Assembly (NCBI RefSeq): GCF_004359215.1
Contig: NC_090617.1
Coordinates: 4,503,381-4,567,380 of the forward strand
From: Bremia lactucae
Lineage: Eukaryota; Oomycota; Peronosporomycetes; Peronosporales; Peronosporaceae
Direction: 5' to 3'
Length of the DNA stretch: 64,000 bases
Positions within the stretch are counted from its first letter, which is position 1; each line of letters opens with the position of its first letter. The notes under the pieces were generated by a model, which was given only the letters and a program-made list of their open reading frames with translations, searched no databases and was not told the origin of the DNA. The position numbers and the translations under genes are program-made. Below, piece by piece: positions 50,257 to 61,026 of this stretch.

Positions 50257-51264
50257 ATCTGATTGTCCACCTAATGGCAAGGCCTGCAGTGGAGCGGGTT
50301 TGACATGTCTTAGGAGAGCATCCGCGAGCACTGATCTCATGATAACCTTCAACCGTCCGTCTTCGCCGCCACCAGGTTAGTAAGTCGAACTGCGGAAGCG
50401 CGCAAGCGCACGCAGAAAGCTAGTCTATGTGAGTGCTCGGTGGGCATCCGCCGACAAGTTCGGGTCTTTCATGCGTCGGAGCCGCTCGGTTCAGATCGAC
50501 TGAGCCATTGTTGCTACCTCAAAGCGCCAAAGTTTGTTCGCAGCAGCGAAGACTGTCACTCGTGACGTTTGCGCCGCCTTTCACGCGTTGCTCGGTTGTT
50601 CTGGCAGCTCGAGAGCGAAGACCCAAACGTGGATGTCAGCATCGTCGACGCCGTCGAGGCGACCCCATAGTGCCAAGAGATGTTGCCAATGTCGTTGCGC
50701 TGCAAGACAGGTCCAAAGAGCATGACTGGCGTGTGCGCAGACGCCGTGGGGGCACTCGGGACTCGGGCACGACCTGTCCTGCGCTGCCCAGTTCCAAACA
50801 CGGAAGCTGTTGCTCTTAAGTCGATACAGCGTCCGAGTTACCGGAGGGAACTTTGTAAGTATTTGCCGTAACTCCTTCCACTCGACCATGCCTGCGCCGC
50901 GTGAGACGACGCAATGGTCGTTCGCTGTCACGCGCCTGTCACGCTGCTGTTAACCTTGTCGTTGTTGTCGTCTGGCGATGATCTTCTGCATAACTCCACG
51001 GCGCGGCCGCCATCGATGCTCTCCTACCCAATGCTGCACGATGCGCGTGAGAGCTGGGTGTGCTCCGAAGCGGACAGGATTGACGCAAGAGCGGGTTGCC
51101 GCCCGGCTGCAGGCCGCCATGGAGTGCACTCGGGTCGTGTCGCACTGTTGGCCTGCGTCGTAGTGCGAGAGCGTCGTGCCGCAGCAATTTAACGTCCGGT
51201 CATGATGCCGGTGAACTTCAGTCTGATTCGACATGAGGGTGCCGCCCTCGGCCAGCCGGCGCAA
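50257..51264 (-). pseudogene. LINE region after RT with Cys/His motif, minus strand
   Basis: The frame 50931-50581 has TRTLYRLKSNSFRVWNWAAQ, then CPSPECPHGVCAHASHALWT with CLAAQRHWQHLLALWG, a Cys-Pro-x-Cys..His pattern that resembles the C-terminal Cys/His motif of LINE ORF2. Upstream, HPALTRIVQHWVGEHRWRPR is in another frame. It precedes the RNase H above in the same orientation. Confidence 0.6.
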
Positions 51265-52141
51265 TAGAAAGTCATGTCTTCTGAAGCTGCAAAGGCATTG
51301 CGGACATCGCTTTAATTCTATGGCGGTGTCTTGGCACTTTCGAGAAAGTATTCAGCATGGAGCTACCGAACATTTTATGCTCTGCTTGAGATGTGACTGT
51401 GAACGTTCTCCGGCTACCGAAGATCCGGTTCCAGTTATATGTATTTATTCAGCTGCGTGCGAGCTGTTGTATTTGTCGCTGCATCGGTTGGAAATTATCG
51501 CTCTCGTCGCAAATTATCGTTGGCGTTACTTCACCAAGATGCACGAGCCTTAGCCGACGATATCGCTGTCGCCAGGTGAGAACATCAATACCGTGAATAC
51601 AACACAATGGCGGATCACGTGGGGAGCAGCCTGATGTTATTTCATCAAACTTTAGTTGTCAATCAAGAGTCGGCGACAAATTGGCGCTTCAAGCAAAATT
51701 CTTTTTCATTTGTCCGTTTGATCTATAGTGAGCAAGAATAACAATTTCAATTTTCTAAGCGCAAAGCAGCCATATTCCTTGCTCAATGTTTTACCAGCTT
51801 TTACAACTCTTTTTCTTAAAAAAAAAACAGATTGTCACTGTGCCGAATAATCTTGATAAGCTGCCGCGCAAGACCCGGGCCAAGAATTACGTGAGAACAT
51901 GTCGTATTCATATAGTTTTTCACAATATATGGCTCCATATACACAAAAAATATCGCAAGTACTTTGCAAGTTGGTCTCCTTAGTCTTGGTAATCACCTGA
52001 TGACCAATATATTGCCTTTTTTGTGTCCAGGGCTGATCACTAATGATACAAGTCTTTGTAGATCTCGTCCAGCTCTCTTAAAGGTGTCCATCAAGACCTT
52101 AGCGCATTTCGACTACTCAAGTCTCACCCCCATGTCTGTAG
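51265..52141. other. No gene seen
   Basis: Short frames only. The composition turns AT-rich after about 51600. Probably intergenic sequence between the LINE and gypsy B2. Confidence 0.5.
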
Positions 52142-52654
52142 TATAATGGGGTTTCTCATTACATATGTATTATTTCTTATCAAAGAAATGACATTGAAAA
52201 TTTCCTATAAGATGAAATAAACAAAGAAGTACAAAATTTTTATCATTATTAGTTTTGACTTTTATAGCTCCAATTATACCAAATTTAGTATCATCGATGA
52301 AATACGACGTTAGCTTTATTAATTAGTCAATTTAAGTTTTAACAAAGCCCGCCAATCGTTACTGTACACGATTGTGCTATACGCAAGGAGGCGCTATACT
52401 TAGTTAGGTATTAATATAATAAGTTCAGTAGTAGATAGAAGATCGTTGCGTTAGAAACTAACTATATTAATACAGCTTTACTTTTCTTTAGTTTCTAATT
52501 CATTAAATTACCTTTGGTAGCTAAAGACCCTTAGCTTCTAGAAACCTTCCTCTGTTCCTTTGTGTACGTGAAGTTTTGAGGCACCTCACCTATACTGCAA
52601 TCAGTGTAAGGTTAGTAGGTACTGATCAGTACTATTTAAAGGTGCCCTGTTACA
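52142..52654 (+). repeat. 5' LTR of gypsy B2
   Basis: 513 bp ending GCCCTGTTACA; the start TATAATGGGG is a decayed TGTAATGGGG. It carries a TACTGATCAGTA palindrome near the end (52620-52631). A weak primer-binding site (ATAATGCA, 52657-52664) follows. Confidence 0.8.
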
Positions 52655-52705
52655 CCATAATGCACTTCGTAGTCCGTTCAACGGTCCACGCACATTCCAT
52701 TCAAC

Positions 52706-53997
52706 ATGTCCATGTTGGATGAAGAAGGAGGGAGCTTTCCAGCCCCTCAAGAAGGTTATCACCCAACGCGTGAGAGCTCTTCTCATTTAAATGACTTCGA
52801 ATGATAAGATTTCGAATAAATGAGCTCGGTCCAAGGCGGCCAGCCGTTGAAGCTATGCTGTCCACTCTGGGCAGAGATGAACAGCATGCGGCCATAGCCG
52901 AGTTTATTCAACATGAACTCGTCGGCACTCCAGAATAAGATACCTTGCTTCATTAGCAAGGCTATTAACACGCGGATGTGTTAAGAGAACAAGGTGCTCA
53001 ACAGTTGGAACTGCTAGGACAGCAGCATTTACGTGCTGCTTATGAGCCGACACTTCCGCGTCAACCTAAAAGCTTATTGATCGAAATCTCTAAGTGTAAG
53101 GCAGTCCCTTTTGATATGGTTGGTCGAGTAAGACGACGCCATAGAGTCTCGTCGTATTAGTGATGATTCGACGAAAGTAGAATTTCCCATGTCCAAATTA
53201 GCCGGATGTTCCAAATATTGGGCTTTGGGCTCAAGCTCTACGACCCATTAGTTTTTGGGTCGAATGAGGTCTTTAAGACTCGACTCAGACAATTTAAGCC
53301 GCCACGTGTCAGAGTCAGGGCTTGAGTCGCGCTCCTGGATTTGAAGCAGGTCAAGCGTGATCTACACGCTCATGCCCAATGCCTAACATACATGATACCT
53401 TCTCAGTTGTATCGTAAGTCATCCAACTGACGGAAAACACAGGTAACTCTGTTTATTAAAGGTTTTGCAGACGGTCATGTTAAGACCCACCAGTTCTAGC
53501 TAGAAATAGATTCACTAAACCAAGCAATTTCAATACCGGAACAGGAGGACTATCTTAAACAGGCTTTTGAACACTCTGGTGCTTATCGTCCACCGAGACG
53601 TCAAGAAAACGGAGGTACAGAGCGAATGGATCTGTCGTATGTAGAGAGCGAGAAATCTTGCTCTTCAAGCTACAAACGATTACAGAAATGTTATCGTTGT
53701 CAAACAATGGGCCACTACGCTTATGAGTGTAGTGCCTCATGGCCAGTGCCTAAGAACACTGATCGAAAAGACCGACCTCTCGCGAGAAATAGCGGAGGAT
53801 GCGGTTCCGACGCTGTTGAGAAATCGCAATGGCGAGGCGGATCGCCAAAAACGGCCGGGTCAGAAGGTGCGGAGCGCCCTACTGATCTAGCAACGTCAAA
53901 AGGATCTGCAGGCCTTTTGACGAAAGTTGCTCCTCATACACAAACATTGTGTGTAATTGCCCCAAGGAATGAGCTTAAAATCATCACTTTGAATTAA
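52706..53997 (+). pseudogene. gag of gypsy B2 with intact zinc knuckle
   Basis: The start MSMLDEEGGSFPAPQEGYHP lies 50 bases after the LTR and stops after 31 codons. Further parts are ALREQ..LEL-type coil (MLREQGAQQLELLGQQHL) and a decayed core at 53190-53540. The frame 53626-53997 is open: MDLSYVESEKSCSSSYKRLQ, then the knuckle C-Y-R-C-Q-T-M-G-H-Y-A-Y-E-C with all four ligands (53689-53730), and KVAPHTQTLCV, the start of the protease. Confidence 0.75.
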
Positions 53998-54390
53998 AAG
54001 CGGCAAATAAATTGCTGTTCAAGTCACTAGTCGATTGTGGGGCGTCGAATAATTTTATTCGACGCCAATCGCTAAACTCAAATTTATTGAGCGCGATATC
54101 CCTCTAACGAGGATGACAGCGCGCCTAGCATCAGACGCATCTGTAACAGTAAACAAACGTGTAGTTGGTAGCCAATACACGTTAAAGGGGAGACAATACG
54201 ATGATGATTTCATCGTACTAGATTTGGATGACAAATTTGATGTCATCCGTTGGATTACCATGGCTCAGAAAGTACGAGCCATGCATAAATTGGCAGCATC
54301 AAGCGGTGACGATGCCTGTCTCTTGTTCATCAGATGGCTTACTGATGAACGACTTGGAGCTTTCCAAAGCGTGTGGATGTTTTAAGAGTG
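53998..54390 (+). pseudogene. Aspartic protease of gypsy B2
   Basis: LFKSLVDCGASNNFIRRQS appears in a frame opened after a stop at 53995, again with Asp-Cys-Gly. The second frame (54113-54385) has ASVTVNKRVVGSQYTL, YDDDFIVLDLDDKFDVI and then loses LGLPW by a shift (PWLRKYEPCINWQH in another frame). Confidence 0.7.
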
Positions 54391-55280
54391 AGTGCGATGG
54401 CCTAACTTGTAGGCCGGTCGCTAGCATGACTGCGCAAGACATCAGTATGAATGCCCAACACACTGTGCAGTTATATCCAGACCGCTGTGCACAAGATAGG
54501 CAGCGACGAAGGTCCACCATTGTGACAAGGCATACTTACCGACGGCTGTGCACAAGTACAGGCAGCCTCGAAAGTTCGACCACTCGAAGAAGTTGAGTGT
54601 ACTAAACAGTAATTTTTGCTTAAAAAGCAACATCCAAGAAAGTTTAAAACGCCTGTCTGTAAGAGACAGAGCAAAAATCCGAAATCGACTGAAGAGTCGA
54701 TCGTAGAGGATCTCGCTGTGGTAGCTCAACCACAGCTCGAGGCAGTTCGGGAGGATAATCCTCAAATAAAATCTGTAAGAATAAATCCTGGAAACCTGCG
54801 GTCAAAGGTTACTAGGTACCTTTGGAGATAAGTTCCAGAGATGAAACTGAGACAATAACGTCTGAGTAAGCAATGGATCAAGTGTAGGCGCTTAAACACT
54901 TGATCTTGTAGCCTCTGCGAAGTTAACTTCGGAGATAATTTAATTGTCAACGCTAGACCCAAACATTTCTTGCGTGATCTGCGTGGTGGTTAAGTTAAGC
55001 AAATATGCGCACTTGTCACAGATGACAACTACGTGGTCGATGTTCGGTCAGCAATAGTCATTTATTTACTAAAATACGAATGGGTTCTTAGCAGCTCATC
55101 GATAAACGAAAGTATTCTCGATGAGAAGACTAGGATTGAACGTTGTACGTCCCCATCCCCCTGGGAGTCTTTGAAGACAAACCTTTTCTATAAGGATTTA
55201 AAGGAATTCAAGGATGTCGTTTCTGAATCAGTACCGTGCGAATTATCTCAGGGTTGAGGCACTCGACCCGAAATCGACCT
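54391..55280 (+). pseudogene. Protease-RT linker of gypsy B2
   Basis: Aligns with 24130-24600 and 8128-8865 (both opposite strand). Contains many stops. The RSAIVIYLLKYEWVLSSSSI and INESILDEKTRIERCTSP frames correspond to the linker end. Confidence 0.55.
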
Positions 55281-55930
55281 TATTCCAGGTTCGAAATAAT
55301 GCGTCATGAAGCAATGGCCATTGCCTCATGAGCAAGTATTAGCGATCGACAAATTCTTTGCCGATCGCTTGGCAGCAGGCCATGTGAGGAAGTCAACCTC
55401 CCCACATAGCTCTCCGACCTTCTGTGTTCGTAAAGCAACAAGAGGATGGCACATTGTTCATGCATGCACTTTGCAACGGTGACAGCTCAAACGCGATACC
55501 AAGAAAAGACGTAATCATAGATGGTATGTGAAAAAGTACTATCTTTTCGTCTAGGGATCTGAAGGAAGTATTCTATCAGATCCTTATGCGTGAACAAGAT
55601 GTGTCAAAGAGTACTATCTTGTCGTCTAGGGATCTAATGGATAAATTCTATCAGATCCTTATGCGAGATCAAGGTATCCCATTTACAGCAGTAAAGCATC
55701 TCAAGCAGTATGCTATCGGAGTGGTTAGTTTTGCCACAGAGACTTAGTAATCCCCCTTTTAAATTTTATGGGTATGTAACCAATCTGTTAAGATCGGTGC
55801 GGGATTTCTGACCGAGTTATTTTGATGATGTCTCCCTTCCTAGCAGAGCCATGAATGGAAAATCGGACAATGAAGTACATCGTACCCACGTCATAAAGGC
55901 TCTTATCTACGTGCTTACAAAGTTTGTCGA
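55281..55930 (+). pseudogene. Reverse transcriptase of gypsy B2 with duplicated motif A
   Basis: Read across shifts: MKQWPLPHEQVLAIDKFFAD, HVRKSTSPHSSPTFCVRKAT, then KSTIFSSRDLKEVFYQILM, repeated at once as KSTILSSRDLMDKFYQILMR. The repeat unit is 75 bp (55535-55609, 55610-55684), thus in frame. The YFDD box is kept at 55818-55829 (PSYFDDVSLPSRAMNGKSD). The RT breaks at about 55925. Confidence 0.75.
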
Positions 55931-55939
55931 CAGGTAAAG

Positions 55940-56870
55940 TCAGTGCTTTATTTCGCGCTCCGTTACAACCTCTGGATATTCCGGCATTGTGTTGGCAGTC
56001 CGTATCTATGGACTTCGTCCTCGGATTCCTCGAAGACAACCACAACAATAATGGTATTCTTGTTTTTGTTGATCGTTTTAGCAAGCTGGTGCATCTTGCT
56101 GCCGTCGCGGAGTCGATCACAGCCTAAGGTTGTGCTCGTGTCTCTGTTGACACGATATTTCAACTCCATGGGTTACCCCGTGAACTGGTGTCAGATCAAG
56201 ACCCTAGATTCACAGCGTAATTGTGGCCAACAGTGGTTAAATCACTTTGATCACAATTAAAGATGTCAACTTCGGATCATCCTGATACAGATGGTCAGAC
56301 GGAGCGTGCAAACCGTACTCTCGAAGAGATACTTCGTGGATACGTCCACTCTTTTAAGAGTTGGGGCGAGTTGTTGCCAATGATAGAGTTTGCCATCAAC
56401 AATTCAGTGCATACTTCTACAAAGCATACACCGTTGATCGTGAATGGCTTACGCCACCCACGTATACCTACCCTGTATGAGAGTGACTCTTATTTAAGGG
56501 AAGGAAGGATAGAGCAAACATACTTTCATGTAATGTAAATGACCTAGTCCTACTGACTACCGTATATCTACCAAAACATGAAGCGACGAATGTGGGCAGT
56601 AATTTATTACTGCCCATGCAAATCGGCCCGTTTCACGTACGACAACGCCAAAAAAGTGGATATACGATCGAGCTGCCTTATAGTATGCGTACGCATCCTA
56701 TGGTTTATTTTAAGGGTCCCCGACCATTTTATCAGTATGAGGCTTCTTCCGATACCAGATTACACTGGAGCGGTCAAGGGTATCCACCAAACTCGGACGG
56801 TCCCGAGCCAAAGCCTTATGATCTCGGGTCACAGTCTGATTCTCATGAATTAGACGATCCACTCTTTACT
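55940..56870 (+). pseudogene. Integrase core and C-terminal domain of gypsy B2
   Basis: The first frame (55924-56127) has VSMDFVLGFLEDNHNNNGIL with the first Asp. The second Asp is in ELVSDQDPRF (another frame). The frame 56263-56538 has DHPDTDGQTERANRTLEEIL with the Glu and IEFAINNSVHTSTKHTP. The C-terminal domain (56592-57002) reads LLPMQIGPFHVRQRQKSGYT and SMRTHPMVYFKGPRPFYQYE, and is followed by SDGPEPKPYDLGSQSDSHEL. All DDE residues exist but in three frames. Confidence 0.75.
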
Positions 56871-58314
56871 TCAAGGAAGAGATCTTATGACGAGAGCTCT
56901 TTTAAAAGATTGGTGTATTCTTTCGTTCGCCAGTTGATTCGTCTCAACTTGCGCACAATTTCTCAACCGGTCACGAGAAACATTATCAACCATCAACGCT
57001 AACTCGCGGCGACGGGACTGCTCGTGTTCAAGATCCTTCCTTAAATAGGAAAGGGTGTGATTCAAATCACAATGTTGATCCGGGTTCTTCAAACGAGGCG
57101 CACCCGATTCCTCCCTCCTCCACATCAATTGACGGATTCGGGTAAGAAATGCTTTCTTGCTGAAAGCTTCATGAATCACCTTGAAGAAAAGAAGATTCAA
57201 ATCAGTTATCTCGTTTGTTGGTGAGGGTATCAACTCTCGCATGATAGTTGAGAATGAGGTTTCCAACCAATGATGGACGTTTTCGGTCTCGTCCTGCAGT
57301 ACGACGAGACGTACCCTCTTTGAGAGAAGGTCCATCAGAGAACAAGCGCTTTTTGCGCTCTCGTAAAAGGATTGGAGGTTCCGAATCCCTTGACGCATCT
57401 CGTAAAAGATGAGTGTCCTCCATCGGGGGGTTTCCTGGCACTCTTAAAACAGCTAAGAGATGAGGTTTCCATGAGAGGTAAGGTATTCCCGTCTCTCTAG
57501 ACAAACGGTGCAGCGTGTAGCGTGCATCCGTTTCTCAAAACGCTCACGAAAAGTATTTAGCTTGTCAAGCCAGACCTCACAGCCTGTTCTCTGTTCATTC
57601 TATACAAAGGCTGTATAAGCATAGGATAAAGAATTGACATCCTTTGCCCGATTACAAGTGGACCACCGATGCCGGAAAAGGCATCGGTGAAGAATTTCCG
57701 TTTCATCCTCACCAGGTTTCTGAAGCCTGGTTGAGTCGAATAACGGAATATGATATTGATTGTTGGTCATACCGGACCAATTGCCTTAGAAGGCAACCAA
57801 GGCCTCTTTTCAGGAGCATACCGCAACGTTTTGCGATCCCTCTCGTGTTGGCTCATGATAATGTTAACGCTAACTTGGCCCTTGGAGCGAATCTAGAATC
57901 ACTCCCTTCCCGGTGATGCAAATTAGCACCAGCAGCACCATCTCTTTTTCTTGATCACTTCGTTCTTGGTGACGCACCTTAACGTTTATCATCGCCCATG
58001 GAGTCATAATCAGATGGCTCCCCACCAAAGTGGTCCGACGAGTCAAACAACCTTGCCATAACCTCTTTGATTGTCACGTATGACCCTAAAGATTTATCAG
58101 ACTTGGCCCCGAGTGATCCGGCGGCCTTCATAGTCGGCACTGAGTCGGGCGATGACGGTGACTTGGACCAGTCACGTATAATTGATATAGCAGGCAATGT
58201 CATCAACAGATGACATACCCCAGTCACCTCCAATCACTGACAGCTACACTGATCCGTGCAGCTGCCAGCTTAGCGGCCTAACGGGCCTGACGCACAGACT
58301 TTTTTTGTCGCCAT
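56871..58314 (-). pseudogene. Antisense accessory ORF of gypsy B2
   Basis: On the minus strand an ATG at 58314-58312 (MATKK) matches the MATNK start of B1; a run of seven A then shifts the frame. The acidic part is at 58233-57979 (KEVMARLFDSSDHFGGEPSD). The best kept stretch (57398-56871) has MRQGIRNLQSFYESAKSACS, ETSFSTIMRELIPSPTNEIT and a charged coil-like end (LEHEQSRRRELALMVDNVSR, QLANERIHQSFKRALVIR). This end aligns residue for residue with B1 20600-20740. It converges on integrase. Function unknown. Confidence 0.6.
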
Positions 58315-58506
58315 CTTGATTTTGGTCAAATCAACATTGCAATTAAAATGTATTTGATTAAAAGCATAATGCAAATAAAATCAATACTTTGATCTTATTC
58401 ATAATACGAAATCGGTATCTAAATTAGAAGCAATAATGCAAACTTCAGAAAAACTTAATAGCCTTTCCTGTCACCTATACAGCAGTCACTGTAGTGACTG
58501 TTGGGT

Positions 58507-58519
58507 TGAGGGGGGAAGG
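58507..58519 (+). other. Polypurine tract of gypsy B2
   Basis: TGAGGGGGGAAGG precedes the 3' LTR and, as in A1, separates it from the start of the antisense ORF. Confidence 0.55.
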
Positions 58520-58520
58520 T

Positions 58521-58738
58521 TGAGTAACAATGTGTCCCGTCACATAAGTACTATATCCTATAAGAGGAATGACAATTATCATTTCATATAAGATGAAATA
58601 AACAAAGAATTACGAAAATTATCGTTATTAGTTTTGACTTAAGTAGTTCGAATAATATCAAATTTGGTATTATTGATGCAAATGGACATTACCTCTATTG
58701 ATTGGTTTATTTAAGTTTTGATAACCCCGCCAATCGTT
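58521..58738 (+). repeat. 3' LTR of gypsy B2, truncated
   Basis: The first 218 bp of LTR B, up to GCCAATCGTTT. The rest is missing. Confidence 0.75.
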
Positions 58739-58870
58739 TGGAGCCATGCTTAAACTGGCAGCATCAAGCTGTGATGGCGCCTACCTCTCGTTCATCAGAG
58801 GTCTTCTGATGAATGTCTTGGTCCACAAAATTGTGAATATCCGACGAGTGAGTGCGATGGTCTCACCTGT
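58739..58870 (+). pseudogene. Gypsy A/B protease end fragment
   Basis: LKLAASSCDGAYLSFIRGLL corresponds to the end of the protease in B2 (MHKLAASSGDDACLLFIRW), up to the GAGTGAGTGCGATGG word. It joins the cut LTR on the left and copia on the right. Confidence 0.6.
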
Positions 58871-59164
58871 GGTGTCTCTACAACGTAGTTCAAGAAGCGG
58901 TCTGGCTTCAATTGTTGCTGAAGGACATGCAGTTTCCTTAAGAGCGGATCCACTACGATATGACAAGATTTCCAAGGATGTGTTGCATTAGCAAAGAGCC
59001 CTGTCTACCATTTGAGAACCAATCACATCGATATCAAGTCTCACTTCTTACGTGAAAAAGTTGAACGCAAGGTATTTGAGTTGAAGTACAAGCCCACGGA
59101 AGATATGGTGGCCGACGGGCTGACAAAGGCGCTTCCAGAGGACAAGCACAGCAAGTGTTAAAAG
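58871..59164 (+). pseudogene. copia G RNase H end
   Basis: Across two shifts it reads VQEAVWLQLLLKDMQFPLRA-like sequence, then SPVYHLRTNHIDIKSHFLRE, KVERKVFELKYKPTEDMVAD and GLTKALPEDKHSKC with a stop. This is the end of a copia pol, distinct in wording from family C. Confidence 0.7.
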
Positions 59165-59429
59165 TGATGTTGCAAATCTGAAATAACATAGTGCACATGA
59201 ATGAAAGGATAGTTTATTTGCATTGTTTGATTGAGTGTCTGTATATAATGTGTGTAACTGAAGTATCATTCACGCTATCCTGCCAGATAGTGACGTCTTA
59301 CAACAGAAAGAAATTAATGTGATTACAAGCCAATAGACGATAGGAACGAATGATCAGCAACATTTCGTAGAATAAATAAACGTGAACCAAATCGCTCACA
59401 AATAACACATACTTAATTTTGATCTTACA
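59165..59429 (+). repeat. LTR of copia G (left copy)
   Basis: Starts TGATGTTGCA, ends GATCTTACA; aligns with 62917-63291, except that the second copy has an internal duplication. It follows the end of pol, yet the sequence after it (CTCGGCCACAAGTAA) equals the leader after the right copy, as if a second element began here. Confidence 0.7.
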
Positions 59430-59544
59430 GTCTCGGCCACAAGTAACAACGCTACAAGCATAGACCTTCTTTAGATGACGCTGTGACTTATGGTGATTGA
59501 TAGCGTATACAAATCATTGCAATTTTAAAGCATAGAAGGGTCTA

Positions 59545-59880
59545 GCTAGTAACGAGGCACCTTTCTTCGAAGTGATAACCGTAATAGCCCATCTACACTA
59601 ATAACAGTAAGCATTGAGGTGCCTCAAAGCTTCACGTACCCACACATGTAGATAAAAATTTAAGTAGCTATTAAGTCTTAGCCGCTACAGATTAATACGA
59701 AGGCTTTTGTATAGGCAAAGAAAAATATATCAACGTTTCTACGTAACGATCTTTTATCTACTTCCTTTAATTTAGTAATATCAAACTAGTATAGCGCTTC
59801 GTTGCGCACCATCTAGTAATGATCGACTTGATTATGTAAACTCAAATCAACGAATGAACTGGTACGTTATTATTTTTATT
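59545..59880 (-). repeat. LTR B fragment
   Basis: Shares the words GAGGTGCCTC, AAGCTTCACGTAC, CGTAACGATCTT and TAGCGCTTCGTTGCGCACC with LTR B1 in the same orientation. Both tips are decayed. Confidence 0.6.
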
Positions 59881-60129
59881 GTTAATAAGGAATCGTTAAT
59901 CTCCTCCCAGTTTTTTGGTAAAATCCCTTCAGTTTGATGTAAGTCTACATAACTGGCTAATTTAAAGGGAAAATCATCCTTCATCGCTAACAATTTCCTG
60001 TTTAATCAGATTCGAGTACATTGGCGCTCTATTTTAAGCCGACATATCGAGCCTTAAAACGGGTGCTAAACTGTGTCATAGATTTGCGTCGAGGAAGCTG
60101 CAATTTTTATCAAGTGCTACGTGTAATGG
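59881..60129. other. No gene seen
   Basis: AT-rich sequence between two LTR B fragments; no motif recognised. Confidence 0.4.
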
Positions 60130-60420
60130 GACACCTTTCACTAGTACTGATCAGTACTAACAAATCTTAAACAGATTTCAGTGTAGGAGAGGACTTCGAA
60201 ATTTCACGTACACAAAAGAACAGAGGAAGCTTTCTAGAAGCTTAGGGTCTTTGGCTGCTAATGATAATTCAAAGGATTCAAATTAAGGAAAAGTAAAAGT
60301 GTATTGAAAGATTTAGTTCTCTACGATACGATGTTCAAACTACTACTGAATCTATTATATTATTATCTCACTAAGTATAGCGCTTTCTTGCACACCGCAC
60401 AATCGTGTATAGTGCTGAAT
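60130..60420 (-). repeat. LTR B fragment
   Basis: From TGTAATGGGACACC (the tip is kept) to CGCACAATCGTGTATAG. It matches LTR B1 18569-18860 in orientation; the other half is absent. It borders copia RT. Confidence 0.7.
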
Positions 60421-61026
60421 AATTCATCAATGCGCGTTTGATCAGTTCAATATGCTCTACGGTTTTGCTGAAAAATAAACTCGTCAACATATATGGCAAC
60501 AACGCCGTATTCGGCCTAAGCCTTTCCGACGCACACGCATGGGTCTGCCACAAAACGATCAAAGCTTTGACCCTCTAAGTGCTGATTAAGCGTTTTATTA
60601 TACTGACGTACAGCTTTCTTCGTTCTATACAATCCCTTTCCAAAAGGATACTTCTAAGCTGGTTTGTACAAGATTACGAAGTCGTCCGGTTGACCTATTT
60701 TAATATCTTGTTTGACTTCACCGTAAAGAAATGCTTTATCCACATCAACTTTGTCCGTTTGAGATCCTCAATCGCGGCAATTTCTTATGCAGTATTTACG
60801 GACTCTTTCCGAGCCACTGGAAAGAATCGGTCCAGGTAATCAATGCCAAGTCGCTTCGCCTTGAAATTGAATAAAGAATTGATCAAGTTGCCTTTAATTC
60901 GAAAAACCTACTTGCATCGGATAGCCTTCTATCCTTTCGGCATAAACACGAGCTCCCACGTCTTGTTCTTTTCTAACGATTTCATTTCGTTCTTCATCGC
61001 TTCAAGCCCCTGATTCTCCTATTTGC
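60421..61026 (-). pseudogene. copia RT fragment, minus strand
   Basis: Across shifts the minus strand reads EAMKNEMKSLEKNKTWELVF, KAIRCKVFRIK-like sequence, VDVDKAFLYGEVKQDIKI, QPDDFVILYKPA and SFDRFVADPCVCVGKA, then VVAIYVDEFIF, a YVDE in place of YVDD. It is a copia RT different from family C. Cut on both sides. Confidence 0.65.

Larger units (their letters stand above)
52142..58738 (+). mobile_element. Ty3/gypsy element B2, plus strand
   Basis: 5' LTR, gag, zinc knuckle, protease, linker, RT, integrase core and C-terminal domain, opposing antisense ORF, purine tract and a truncated 3' LTR. RNase H and the zinc domain of integrase are deleted between about 55925 and 55945. The 3' LTR stops at 58738, where a protease fragment of the same family begins. 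Confidence 0.8.
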
